Below are positions 40,125 to 50,241 of a DNA stretch of 64,000 bases, in pieces (the first letter of the stretch is position 1; every line of letters begins with the position of its first letter). A model generated the notes under the pieces. The model searched no databases. It was not told the DNA's origin and saw only the letters and a program-made list of their open reading frames with translations. Origin of the DNA: Hymenobacter sp. APR13 (GTDB lineage Bacteria > Bacteroidota > Bacteroidia > Cytophagales > Hymenobacteraceae); the NCBI RefSeq assembly GCF_000737515.1, contig NZ_CP006587.1, positions 4,025,001-4,089,000 of the forward strand, in the 5' to 3' direction. Both the position numbers and the translations under genes were made by a program.

Positions 40125-41309
40125 ATGAGCACGCACCTGCGCAAACTCCACGCCGGCCAGGCCCACCCCGAGCCCACTGCCGCCCCCAACCTTAGCTTCC
40201 CCACCCGCTACGCGGACATTCTGGACCGGGTAGCGGCCATCGACCCGGTGCGTTACGGCCGCTCGCGCAACTTCCTCAACGGGGCCCTCACGTATCTGTC
40301 GCCCTACCTGAGCCGGGGCGTTATCAGCACCCGGCAGGTGTACGAGGCCCTGCAGGCCCGCGGCTTCGCCTTCGACGACATGCAGAAGCTGGCCAGCGAG
40401 CTGGGCTGGCGCGACTTTTTCCAGCGGGTGTGGGAGGCCCGCGGCGACGAGCTGTTTACTGATTTGCGCCAGCCCCAGCCCGGCGCGCAGCACCACCAGC
40501 TGCCCCGGGCCCTGCCCGAAGCCCGCACCGGTATTGCGGCCGTGGATGGGTATTTGCGCCGGCTGCCCGCCACCGGCTACCTGCACAACCACCTGCGCAT
40601 GTACGTGGCCAGTCTGGCCTGCAACATCGGGCGGGCGCACTGGTCGGCCCCGGCCGCCTGGCTTTACTACCATCTGCTCGACGGCGACCTGGCCAGCAAC
40701 ACCTGCAGCTGGCAGTGGGTGGCCGGCGCGTTTGCCAGCAAGCAGTATTACTGCAACCAGGAAAACATCAACCACTACACCGGCAGTCAGCAGCGCCACA
40801 CCTACCTCGACGTAGCCTACGGCGAGCTGCCCACGCTGCCCGTGCCCCCGGAGCTGCAGGCTACCGTGGTGCCCGACCTGGAAACGCCGCTGCCCGTCAC
40901 GCCCGCCCCAGTTATCGACCCCGCGCTGCCGCTACTGCTCTACAACAGCTACCACCTCGACCCGCAGTGGCGCGCCGACGAGCCGGCCAACCGCATCCTG
41001 GTGCTGGAGCCCTCGCATTTCCGACGGTTCCCGGTGAGCGGGGCGGTGCTGGCCTTCATCCAGCAACTGGCCACCGACAATATCCCCGATATCCAGGTGT
41101 TCGTGGGGGAGGTGACGGAGCTGCCCCACCTGGCCGACGGGCCGGCCATCTACACCCGCCAGCACCCCACCACCGCCCATTATCCCGGCACCCACGACGC
41201 CCGTCCCTGGCTGGTGCCGGAAGTAGCCGGCTATTTCCCTAGCTTCTTCAACTACTGGAAAAAGTGCGAAAAAGTGCTGCGCCGCCAGGAGGTAGATGGC
41301 ACAGTGTAG
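40125..41309 (+). CDS. Photolyase/cryptochrome-like FAD-binding protein with apparently permuted domains
   Basis: A 394-residue protein. Residues about 25-235 match the helical FAD-binding domain of photolyases (GALTYLSPYLSRGVISTRQVYEAL, LASELGWRDFFQRVW, NHLRMYVASLACNIGRAHW, LDGDLASNTCSWQWVAGAF). In ordinary photolyases this domain is C-terminal, but here it is N-terminal. The last 130 residues (LPLLLYNSYHLDPQWRADEPANRILVLEPSHFRRFPVSGAVLAFI) look like an alpha/beta antenna-type domain placed after it. The partner TIGR03643 gene is 15 bp upstream and a thymidylate synthase gene follows. Flavin photochemistry or DNA repair is possible, not shown. The stop codon TAG lies inside a family C repeat. 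Confidence 0.8.
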   Translation: MSTHLRKLHAGQAHPEPTAAPNLSFPTRYADILDRVAAIDPVRYGRSRNFLNGALTYLSPYLSRGVISTRQVYEALQARGFAFDDMQKLASELGWRDFFQRVWEARGDELFTDLRQPQPGAQHHQLPRALPEARTGIAAVDGYLRRLPATGYLHNHLRMYVASLACNIGRAHWSAPAAWLYYHLLDGDLASNTCSWQWVAGAFASKQYYCNQENINHYTGSQQRHTYLDVAYGELPTLPVPPELQATVVPDLETPLPVTPAPVIDPALPLLLYNSYHLDPQWRADEPANRILVLEPSHFRRFPVSGAVLAFIQQLATDNIPDIQVFVGEVTELPHLADGPAIYTRQHPTTAHYPGTHDARPWLVPEVAGYFPSFFNYWKKCEKVLRRQEVDGTV

Positions 41310-41402
41310 AGACGCAATATTTTGCGTCTCGTCGTTGCTGATGTTGTTAAGATGGGGCGTGTCGTTCAACGTAGAGACGCAAAATATTGCGTCTCTACAC
41401 CG
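41304..41402. repeat. Palindromic repeat pair, family C (AA/TT type)
   Basis: Arms GTGTAGAGACGCAATATTTTGCGTCTCG and CGTAGAGACGCAAAATATTGCGTCTCTACAC enclose a loop with GTTGCTGATGTTGTT. The left arm supplies the stop codon of the photolyase-like gene. A second family C pair of a different inner type follows at once at 41417. Confidence 0.9.
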
Positions 41403-41416
41403 TACAATTAGCCCGA

Positions 41417-41518
41417 TGTAGAGACGCGACACTTCGCGTCTCGTCGTTGAACGGCCCGTCCGAACCGATTTAAACAATGTCAGCAACGAGGAGACGCGAA
41501 GTGTCGCGTCTCTACATC
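41417..41518. repeat. Palindromic repeat pair, family C (GA/TC type)
   Basis: Arms GTAGAGACGCGACACTTCGCGTC... and ...GACGCGAAGTGTCGCGTCTCTAC. Together with the preceding pair and the thyA promoter it fills most of the 344-bp gap 41310-41653; no gene is seen there. Confidence 0.9.
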
Positions 41519-41530
41519 GCGCGTTTAGCC

Positions 41531-41561
41531 GTTGGTTGTACTTGGAGAAGCCGTAGCTTTG
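41531..41561 (+). promoter_or_regulatory. Candidate Bacteroidota-type promoter for thyA
   Basis: GTTG (-33 region) at 41531-41534 and TAGCTTTG (-7, consensus TAnnTTTG) at 41554-41561 are separated by 19 nt. The thyA ATG lies about 90 nt downstream. Confidence 0.55.
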
Positions 41562-41653
41562 CGCGCCCGTCTGGCCGCCTTGAATCATGTCTAAATGCCG
41601 ATTCAGAGCGTTCCTGAAATACACTGCTACAAGCCCAAGCGCACACCCACGTC

Positions 41654-42448
41654 ATGCACCAGTACCACACCCTGCTCCAGCACATCCTCGATAACGGCAC
41701 CCAGAAAACCGACCGTACCGGCACCGGGACGCTGTCGGTGTTTGGGTATCAGATGCGCTTCAATCTGCAGGATGGGTTTCCGCTGGTGACCACCAAGAAG
41801 GTGCACCTGAAAAGTATCATCCACGAGCTGCTGTGGTTTCTGCGCGGCGACACCAGCAACCAGTCGCTGGAAGACGTGGGCGTGACCATCTGGCGGGAGT
41901 GGGCCGACGAGCGCGGCGAGCTGGGCCCCATCTACGGCAAGCAGTGGCGCAGCTGGGCCACGCCCGACGGCCAGAGCATCGACCAGATTGCCCAGATGGT
42001 GCACCTGCTGCGCACCCAGCCCGATTCGCGCCGCATGGTGGTATCGGCTTGGAACGTAGCCGATTTGCCGCTGATGCGCCTCACGCCCTGCCACGCCCTG
42101 TTCCAGTTCTACGTGGCCGACGGCCGCCTCAGCTGCCAGCTCTATCAGCGCTCCGCCGACGTGTTCCTGGGCGTGCCCTTCAACATTGCCAGCTACGCCC
42201 TGCTCACGCTCATGATGGCCCAGGTCACCAGCCTGGAGCCCGGCGAGTTCATCTGGACCGGCGGCGACACCCACCTATACAGCAACCACCTAGAGCAGGC
42301 CCGCCTGCAGCTCACCCGGGAGCCTCGCCCGCTGCCCACCATGCGCCTGAACCCCGCCGTGCAGGACATCTTTGCCTTCCAGTACGACGACTTCACCTTG
42401 GAAAACTACGACCCCTGGCCCGCCATCAAGGCTCCGGTAGCTGTGTAG
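41654..42448 (+). CDS. Thymidylate synthase
   Basis: A 264-residue ThyA enzyme, methylating dUMP to dTMP with methylene-tetrahydrofolate. Conserved parts are [52 protein letters not shown], the catalytic Cys in [49 protein letters not shown] and the C-terminal IKAPVAV. The length of 264 is that of the short, E. coli-like form. No dihydrofolate reductase gene follows. A promoter of the Bacteroidota type lies about 100 bp upstream. Confidence 0.98.
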   Translation: MHQYHTLLQHILDNGTQKTDRTGTGTLSVFGYQMRFNLQDGFPLVTTKKVHLKSIIHELLWFLRGDTSNQSLEDVGVTIWREWADERGELGPIYGKQWRSWATPDGQSIDQIAQMVHLLRTQPDSRRMVVSAWNVADLPLMRLTPCHALFQFYVADGRLSCQLYQRSADVFLGVPFNIASYALLTLMMAQVTSLEPGEFIWTGGDTHLYSNHLEQARLQLTREPRPLPTMRLNPAVQDIFAFQYDDFTLENYDPWPAIKAPVAV

Positions 42449-42651
42449 CATCCTGGAGTTGCTAGTATGTATAGATGTCACTGGCTCTGCGGCAGACAGC
42501 TTGTTGGCCCACGGCACTTGCGTTGTTTAGAAAAGTTCCGTCAGATAGTTTTTTTTAGCTCAATCTGAGAATCTTTAAATCTAAAAACAGGAATGGGGTC
42601 GTAAGTACCGGCATGATGGCTACGCTACTTCATGTTAATTACACCCCGCCG

Positions 42652-42837
42652 ATGAATGCGCCCGTTGCGGGCTTGTCGCAGCAGCACCGGGCCTGGGTGG
42701 CGCTGTATTCACTCCAAACGAGCTTTTTGAGCCGTCGGGATGTGCTGGCGGAGAACAACGTGACGGAGGCTGATCTAGCTGCGCATACGCCGAGTTGGTT
42801 GCGGCTGCAGGAGCGGAGTGCATTACGGCGCCGGTAG
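42652..42837 (+). CDS. Small hypothetical protein, paralogue 1
   Basis: A 61-residue protein (or 74 from the ATG at 42613). The core LSQQHRAWVALYSLQTSFLSRRDVLAENNVTEADLAAHTPSWLRLQ matches the neighbour at 42951 at most positions. It is a helical unit with a VTE-x-DL motif. No known family recognised. The ATG at 42652 gives an N-terminus comparable with its paralogue. Confidence 0.65.
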   Translation: MNAPVAGLSQQHRAWVALYSLQTSFLSRRDVLAENNVTEADLAAHTPSWLRLQERSALRRR

Positions 42838-42950
42838 GGAAATTTTCAATACGGGAAATAGGATGATTTGCATTTGGCCACCAAATCCGGCGGCCAAATG
42901 GGTTGCGTATCTGAGGTATGCTATATCTCTCTACAATACCCATTTATGCC

Positions 42951-43154
42951 ATGGCTCTGCCCGGTCGCCAGACCCCGCCAAATCCTGCGCTTAGCCGCCG
43001 CCACCGTGCCTGGATTGCGCTATACGTGCTCGACAGCACTCATTGTGACCGGCGTGAGGTGTTGCGCCAGAACGATGTTACGGAAGATGATTTGCAGGAA
43101 TTCTTCGACAGCTGGTTTCAATTGCGAGGCCGTGTAGCCGAGGCAACAGCATAA
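42951..43154 (+). CDS. Small hypothetical protein, paralogue 2
   Basis: A 67-residue protein, core LSRRHRAWIALYVLDSTHCDRREVLRQNDVTEDDLQEFFDSWFQLRGR, clearly related to the gene at 42652. The ATG at 42951 is used; an upstream ATG at 42918 is possible. Two diverged tandem copies that keep the same pattern of aromatic and acidic positions support a real protein family. Confidence 0.65.
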   Translation: MALPGRQTPPNPALSRRHRAWIALYVLDSTHCDRREVLRQNDVTEDDLQEFFDSWFQLRGRVAEATA

Positions 43155-43333
43155 GCTCTATGTGAGGTTACGGGTAGACTGCTTTTGCCTTTTTATTGAA
43201 GTGTGATTATTTTGATATTGCATAGTGCGCTACAGGCAAAATGCTTTGGCATAGCGGAGAGTCATTGAAGCAATAAAACAGCAGTGAGTTTCTGCTGAAA
43301 GCATGGCAACGCAGACAGGGAACAGCAAGGCTA

Positions 43334-44152
43334 CTAACGCTCCGCCTTCTGTAGCCGCCGAAGCAGCGGGTGCGCCACCGAGTCGAATAATTGGCCGTGG
43401 ATTGCCTGCACGGGCCTGATGCCGGCAATATTGGCCGTAAATACCGCTTCGGCCCGCAATAGTTCCGCAGGCTGATATACCCCTTCCTGCCAGGAAACCC
43501 CCAATGAAGCCGCCACCCCCCGCAGGTGGGCCAGTCGGGTCCCGGCTATGCCCCCGGCGGCTTCGGCCGGCACGTAGAGAATGCCCGCCCGAACCCAGCC
43601 AACGCAAGCCGCTACCGTTTCGGCCACGTAGCCCTCGTGCGAGAGCAGAATGACCTCATCCAGTCCGCGCCGCTGCCGCTCCTGCGCCGCCAATACGTAC
43701 GTGAGGGCATTGGGGCCTTTGCAGAACGACACCGCCGAGGCGTGCGTGCGCACGGTTTCCGCGAAGTCGCACTGCTGAATGGGCGTTTCCAGGGCCGTGA
43801 AGGGCTGGGTGGTCAACAGCCAGTCGGTTTGCGGGGTGGTGGGGGCGTAGAGGCCGCCGCCGCTGCGCCAGAGCTGCAGCCGGATGCGCTGCAGCGGCTC
43901 TGGGGCAGTAGCGGCCAGCTGCCGCACGGTGGTGGTGAGAGTGGCGCCGGTAGCCAGGGTGGCGGGCAACTGTAGGCCCAGGGCGGCGGCTGCCCGCTGC
44001 ATGCGCGCTAGGTGATGGGGGAGGTAGCGCAGGCCGGTCGGTTCCCACACCAGCGTTTCGAAGAAGCCGTCGTTGAAGTACAGGCCCCGGTTGGGCAGCG
44101 GCAGGCGCACCGCGTCGGCCGGCAGTAGCTCGCCGTTATAAAGCACCATCAT
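43334..44152 (-). CDS. Aminotransferase class IV (PabC/IlvE-like) protein
   Basis: A 272-residue fold-type IV PLP enzyme. The N-terminus VLYNGELLPADAVRLPLPNRGLYFNDGFFETL is typical, and the PLP lysine lies in SFCKGPNALTYVLAAQERQRRGLDEVILLSHEGYVAETV. Family members are 4-amino-4-deoxychorismate lyases, branched-chain or D-amino-acid aminotransferases. The usual SNxF phosphate-binding motif after the conserved Glu is replaced by AACVGWV, so specificity is unclear. Two consecutive ATGs (44152, 44149) mark the start. Confidence 0.85.
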   Translation of the reverse strand: MMVLYNGELLPADAVRLPLPNRGLYFNDGFFETLVWEPTGLRYLPHHLARMQRAAAALGLQLPATLATGATLTTTVRQLAATAPEPLQRIRLQLWRSGGGLYAPTTPQTDWLLTTQPFTALETPIQQCDFAETVRTHASAVSFCKGPNALTYVLAAQERQRRGLDEVILLSHEGYVAETVAACVGWVRAGILYVPAEAAGGIAGTRLAHLRGVAASLGVSWQEGVYQPAELLRAEAVFTANIAGIRPVQAIHGQLFDSVAHPLLRRLQKAER

Positions 44153-44362
44153 ACCCGCAAAGAAAGCAGCCCCGGCCGGAACCAGCAGGGCAAGCCGGTT
44201 CTAGGCTTCTGCTTGCACCCATGCATCGGTCACCAGACTGCTCCATTTGGCGTGTCTGTGGGTCCTTAGGCTCCCGCTTGGTAAAAAAACAGATTTATTT
44301 CCTGGTTGGTAAGGCGCTGAAAACTTGCGGTTCCGGCCGAAAATGCAGGTTTTCCGGCGTAA

Positions 44363-44378
44363 GGTTCCCCGTGGAACA
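44363..44378. other. parS-like palindrome (tentative)
   Basis: Read on the minus strand the 16 bp are TGTTCCACGGGGAACC, 14 of 16 matching the palindrome TGTTCCACGTGGAACA of the broadly conserved ParB-binding parS class. A second half-site GTTCCACG lies 8 bp away and forms an 8-bp stem with GTGGAAC. It stands in the 265-bp gap after dprA. The central mismatch makes ParB binding doubtful. Confidence 0.3.
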
Positions 44379-44417
44379 TTTTGGCGTTCCACGATTTTTA
44401 GCTACTGTTTTTAAGTG

Positions 44418-45554
44418 CTATAACAGCCCAAACCGTTTGCCCGGCAGCGCCTTCAGCACGCTCCTAAACTCCAGCCCCAGCAGCAGCGACGCCACCTGGT
44501 GCACCGGCTGCTGCGCTTTCCAGGCCAGCGTGTCGAGGTGTTCCTCGCGGCCTGGAGCGGCTTGCAGCACCAGCAGCAGCTGTAGTTCCTCGGGTGTGAA
44601 ATCCAGCGGGTCGTAGGTGGCGGGGCTTTTGGGCTTGCCGGTGAGGTGCAGGGCCAGGTCCCAGTTGAGCAGCTGCTCGATGTCGGCGGGCTCGGAGTAG
44701 AGGGCGGCGCGGTTGGTTTTAATCAGGTCGTGGCAGCCTTCGGAGGCGGGGGAGCCCAGCGGGCCGGGCACGGCCAGCACGTCCCGGTCGTAGCCCAGGG
44801 CCAGGTCGGCGGTTATCAGGGCCCCGCCTTTGCGGGCGGCTTCCACCACCACGGTCCCATCGGAGAGGCCGGCAATGATGCGGTTGCGGCTGGGGAAGTT
44901 GTACTTGTCGGGCTGGGTGCCGAAGGGGAATTCGGTGAGCAGGCCGCCCTGCGTAAGCATCTTCTCGGCGGTTTTGCGGTGCACGGCCGGGTAGAGCACG
45001 TCCAGGCCGGTGGCCATCACGCCCACGGTTTCCAGGCCTTCCTGCAGGGCAGCCCGGTGGGCCGCAATGTCGATGCCGTAGGCCAGGCCACTGACGATGA
45101 GTGGTTTGTGAGAGGCTACGACTTTGATGAGCCGCTCGGTTTGCTCGCGGCCGTAGTCGGTGGCCTGGCGGGTGCCTACCAGGGCCAGGGTTTTGGGCTG
45201 GTTGAGGTCGGCAGTGCCTTGGTAGTAGAGTAGGGCGGGAGCGTCAGGAATCTGCTTGAGGCGGGCCGGAAATTGCTTGCTTGTGTAGAACAGCAGCTGC
45301 ACGCCATCCTTCTCCGCCCGGCGCAGACTGGCCTCGGCCTGCCGCAACGCGTTGCCACGCTCCGCCCCGGTAAGAATAGCCGCCGTAGCCGGCCCCACGC
45401 CCGGAATCTTGAGCAGCTTGCCCGGCGGCAGGTGCAATACGTTCCGGGCCGAGCCCCCGTAGCTCATCAGTTGTCGCGTCAGCTGCGGCCCGATGTTGGG
45501 GAACAGCGTCAGGGCGACTTCGTGGAGGAGAGTATCGTTAAAATCAGTGGGCAT
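44418..45554 (-). CDS. DNA-processing protein DprA
   Basis: A 378-residue DprA/Smf protein. An N-terminal helix-hairpin-helix region (FPNIGPQLTRQLMSYGG, IPGVGPATAAIL) precedes the Rossmann-like core (LALVGTRQATDYGREQTERL, SGLAYGIDIAAHRAAL, LTEFPFGTQPDKYNFPSRNRIIAGLSDGTVVVEAARKGGALITADLAL, VLAVPGPLGSPASEGCHDLI). A C-terminal winged helix follows (DPLDFTPEELQLLLVLQ...). DprA binds incoming single-stranded DNA and loads RecA during natural transformation. The ATG at 45554 is used, immediately after a TTG in the same frame. Confidence 0.95.
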   Translation of the reverse strand: MPTDFNDTLLHEVALTLFPNIGPQLTRQLMSYGGSARNVLHLPPGKLLKIPGVGPATAAILTGAERGNALRQAEASLRRAEKDGVQLLFYTSKQFPARLKQIPDAPALLYYQGTADLNQPKTLALVGTRQATDYGREQTERLIKVVASHKPLIVSGLAYGIDIAAHRAALQEGLETVGVMATGLDVLYPAVHRKTAEKMLTQGGLLTEFPFGTQPDKYNFPSRNRIIAGLSDGTVVVEAARKGGALITADLALGYDRDVLAVPGPLGSPASEGCHDLIKTNRAALYSEPADIEQLLNWDLALHLTGKPKSPATYDPLDFTPEELQLLLVLQAAPGREEHLDTLAWKAQQPVHQVASLLLGLEFRSVLKALPGKRFGLL

Positions 45555-45572
45555 CAAATAACTGGATAGCAG

Positions 45573-45836
45573 TTATAAATAGCTTGTCGGAATGTTTTTC
45601 AACTGCTCCGGTAAACTCCAATTCTGCGGTTTAAATCTTGGCTCTACAAATTCGCCGCCAGCAGCTAACCAGGTTTTGCGGTAAGCTAGTGCACTCTCCA
45701 CTGTGTAGTCTTCATAGCCATGTTCTACATTACAACATGGGCAGAGGGAGTAGGAAGGCTCATTTCCAGTAGCGCCATAGGGATTATCATCGTTAGCAAG
45801 CCCACAGATGCGGCAAAACTGGACTGAATCAGACAT
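45573..45836 (-). CDS. Small CPCC-type zinc-binding protein
   Basis: An 87-residue protein with two cysteine pairs, FCRICGLA and LCPCCNVEHG, spaced to bind one zinc. It continues with AYRKTWLAAGGEFVEPRFKPQNWSLPEQLKNIP, a pattern found in small standalone Cys-rich proteins of unknown function. It lies 18 bp upstream of dprA in the same direction. Confidence 0.7.
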   Translation of the reverse strand: MSDSVQFCRICGLANDDNPYGATGNEPSYSLCPCCNVEHGYEDYTVESALAYRKTWLAAGGEFVEPRFKPQNWSLPEQLKNIPTSYL

Positions 45837-45906
45837 TGGCTAGCAGCATTATCAAGAAATTTGTACGGATATGAGTAGGATCGTTCGCTCAGCATGACAG
45901 GCAGAT

Positions 45907-46269
45907 TTACCCCTGCTGCGCCTTCCCAATAGCGTCCAGTTCCTTCTTCATTGTCACCATGAACTTGCGGATTTTCTCCAGGCTCTGGATGACGTCGATT
46001 TTCTCCTTGAGCTGGGGGCCTTTCTGCTTGAGCATGTCGCGGGCGCCGGGGATGGTGTAGCCACGCTCCTTCACCAGGTGGTAAATCGTGCGGAAAATGT
46101 CCACGTCCTGGGGCGTGTAGAGGCGGTTACCCTTCTTGCTTTTGCGCGGCCGTAGCTCCTCAAACTCCGTCTCCCAGAACCGGATCAGCGACGGGGCCAC
46201 GTTGAACTGGGCCGCCACCTCGCCGATGGTGAAGTACTGCTTCTCGATTTCGCGGTCTTTGTAGGGCAT
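45907..46269 (-). CDS. MerR-family transcriptional regulator
   Basis: A 120-residue regulator with the MerR winged helix KQYFTIGEVAAQFNVAPSLIRFWETEFEELRPRKSKKGNRLYTPQDVDIFRTIYHLVKERGYTI and a coiled-coil dimerisation helix at the C-terminus (EKIDVIQSLEKIRKFMVTMKKELDA). No effector-binding cysteines are present. Orthologues of this short type are widespread in Bacteroidota beside alaS. It is divergent from alaS, with a palindromic repeat between. The ATG at 46269 is used because the upstream frame runs through the repeat. Confidence 0.92.
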   Translation of the reverse strand: MPYKDREIEKQYFTIGEVAAQFNVAPSLIRFWETEFEELRPRKSKKGNRLYTPQDVDIFRTIYHLVKERGYTIPGARDMLKQKGPQLKEKIDVIQSLEKIRKFMVTMKKELDAIGKAQQG

Positions 46270-46276
46270 AAGGCGG

Positions 46277-46370
46277 GCAGTAGCGCGAAGCCTTTGCTTC
46301 GCGTATATCTGGAACGGGAAAAGCAGCGGCAGAGTAGACAATACGCGAAGCAAAGGCTTCGCGCTGCTGC
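46277..46370. repeat. Palindromic repeat pair, family D, copy 2
   Basis: Arms GCAGTAGCGCGAAGCCTTTGCTTCGCG and CGCGAAGCAAAGGCTTCGCGCTGCTGC are inverted; the inner hairpin is GCGAAGC...GCTTCGC, whereas copy 1 at 11198 has GCGAACT...AGTTCG. It lies in the divergent merR/alaS promoter region. Confidence 0.85.
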
Positions 46371-46376
46371 TCGGGT

Positions 46377-46407
46377 TTCGCTTTCCACATCAGGTCGGCT
46401 ACCTTTG
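46377..46407 (+). promoter_or_regulatory. Candidate Bacteroidota-type promoter for alaS
   Basis: A weak -33 TTCG at 46377-46380 and a good -7 TACCTTTG at 46400-46407 are separated by 19 nt, about 104 nt before the alaS ATG. Confidence 0.45.
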
Positions 46408-46510
46408 CCGGCGGCGCAATTCCTGTTGATTGCGAAAAGTAGCCAAAATACCGGCTGCGGCCAATTTTACGAACCCTACGCGTCGCGGAGCCTGCCTTCG
46501 CGCTACTCTT

Positions 46511-49195
<2,685 letters not shown>

Positions 49196-49216
49196 AATCA
49201 TTTCCCGTAAGAAAAC

Positions 49217-49250
49217 GAAAAGCCCCGTCAGCAATACTGGCGAGGCTTTT
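49217..49250. terminator. Terminator between alaS and the acetyltransferase gene
   Basis: The stem AAAAGCC(C)CG / CGAGGCTTTTTT with an internal CAG...CTGG pair, followed by T-runs. It lies 21 bp after alaS and 16 bp before the end of the convergent acetyltransferase gene. Confidence 0.8.
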
Positions 49251-49266
49251 TTGTGTCGACAGGAAG

Positions 49267-49761
49267 CTACACGCCTACCGTAATGCTGCGGCGCTCCAGC
49301 AGCAGCGTATCGCGCCAGTGGCCGCGCTGCTGCCCGATTCGCTCGCGCCGGCCTACTACCCGAAAGCCGGCGGCTTCGTGCAGCCGGACGCTGGCTTCGT
49401 TTTCGGGGAAGATGCCGGCCTGCAGCGTCCACATGTTGTGGGCTTCCGATTCGGCTACCAGCGCCGCCAGCAGCTGCCGGCCCACGCCCTGGCCGCGGGC
49501 CTCGGCGGCCACGTACACGCTCACCTCGCCCACGCCCCCGTACACGCACCGCCCCGATACCGGCGACAAAGCCGCCCAGCCCAGCACCTGGCCGGTGTCG
49601 CCCAGGGCCACCAGGCGGCTGTGGGGCAGGTGGCCCCGGTCCCAGTCGTCCCAGGTGGGGGCTTCGGTGGCGAACGTGGCCTGGCCGGTGGCAATGCCGG
49701 CCTCGTAGATGGCCCGGGCTTCGGGCCAGTGGGCAGCGGTGAAGGGTTGGAGTAGCAGCAT
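49267..49761 (-). CDS. GNAT-family N-acetyltransferase (phosphinothricin acetyltransferase-like)
   Basis: A 164-residue acetyl-CoA-dependent acetyltransferase. The pattern IYEAGIATGQATFATEAPTWDDWD resembles phosphinothricin and methionine-sulfoximine acetyltransferases. The acetyl-CoA loop is VYVAAEARGQGVGRQLLAALV, and NEASVRLHEAAGFRVVGRRERIG is the C-terminal motif. Small amino compounds are the likely substrates. The start ATG is at 49761. Confidence 0.9.
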   Translation of the reverse strand: MLLLQPFTAAHWPEARAIYEAGIATGQATFATEAPTWDDWDRGHLPHSRLVALGDTGQVLGWAALSPVSGRCVYGGVGEVSVYVAAEARGQGVGRQLLAALVAESEAHNMWTLQAGIFPENEASVRLHEAAGFRVVGRRERIGQQRGHWRDTLLLERRSITVGV

Positions 49762-49827
49762 AGCCTGAAAATACAGATTCTTCCGCGGCCCATAACAGGA
49801 AGCTAGGCTTCAATCCAAAGACACAAC

Positions 49828-49862
49828 GCCCCCGGGCAGCCAACTGTTGGCCGCCCGGGGGC
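49828..49862 (-). terminator. Terminator after the rhodanese gene
   Basis: The stem GCCCCCGGGC...GCCAAC / GTTGGC...GCCCGGGGGC is very stable. On the minus strand GTTGTGTCTTT follows. It lies 38 bp beyond the rhodanese stop codon. Confidence 0.75.
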
Positions 49863-49899
49863 TTTGCATCAAACCTTACCAGCGAATCAGAAGCTGCGG

Positions 49900-50241
49900 C
49901 TAGCGAACCAGCGGGCTGCCCCAGTCGAGGATGCCGCCGGCCAGGTTGTGCACCTGCCCGAAGCCGGCCGCGCTGAGCTGGGCTGCGGCTTTGGCCGAGC
50001 GCGCGCCGCTGCGGCAGTACACGTAGGTGGGGCGGTTGGGGTTGAGCGTGGTGATGCGCCGGGCAAAATCGAGGCCCGTCACGTCGATGTTGAGGGCCCC
50101 GGGCAGATGGCCGGCACCAAACTCGTCGGGGCGACGCACATCGACGAGCACCGTGCCGGCTTGGCGGACGCCGGCCGCAAATTGGTCTGCGGGCAGGTCC
50201 CGGTAGGCAACAGTAGCCGATGACTTCAGGATGTCGGACAT
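49900..50241 (-). CDS. Rhodanese-domain protein
   Basis: A 113-residue single rhodanese domain. The active-site loop CRSGARS carries the persulfide-forming Cys, and the conserved VLVDVRRPDEFGAGHLPGALNI and AGFGQVHNLAGGILDW segments are present. It should carry sulfane sulfur in the cytoplasm. It follows the DUF3570 operon in the same direction but after a 503-bp gap with a terminator, so it has its own leader. Confidence 0.95.
   Translation of the reverse strand: MSDILKSSATVAYRDLPADQFAAGVRQAGTVLVDVRRPDEFGAGHLPGALNIDVTGLDFARRITTLNPNRPTYVYCRSGARSAKAAAQLSAAGFGQVHNLAGGILDWGSPLVR

Noticed and set aside
44363..44402. Terminator for dprA
   Set aside because: A stem GTGGAAC/GTTCCAC exists but lacks a T-run on the strand of dprA, so I list it only as a possible parS-like site.
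44221..44616. 131-codon open frame on the plus strand across the gap after dprA
   Set aside because: Half of it is antisense to dprA and the rest is low-complexity; no supporting signal.
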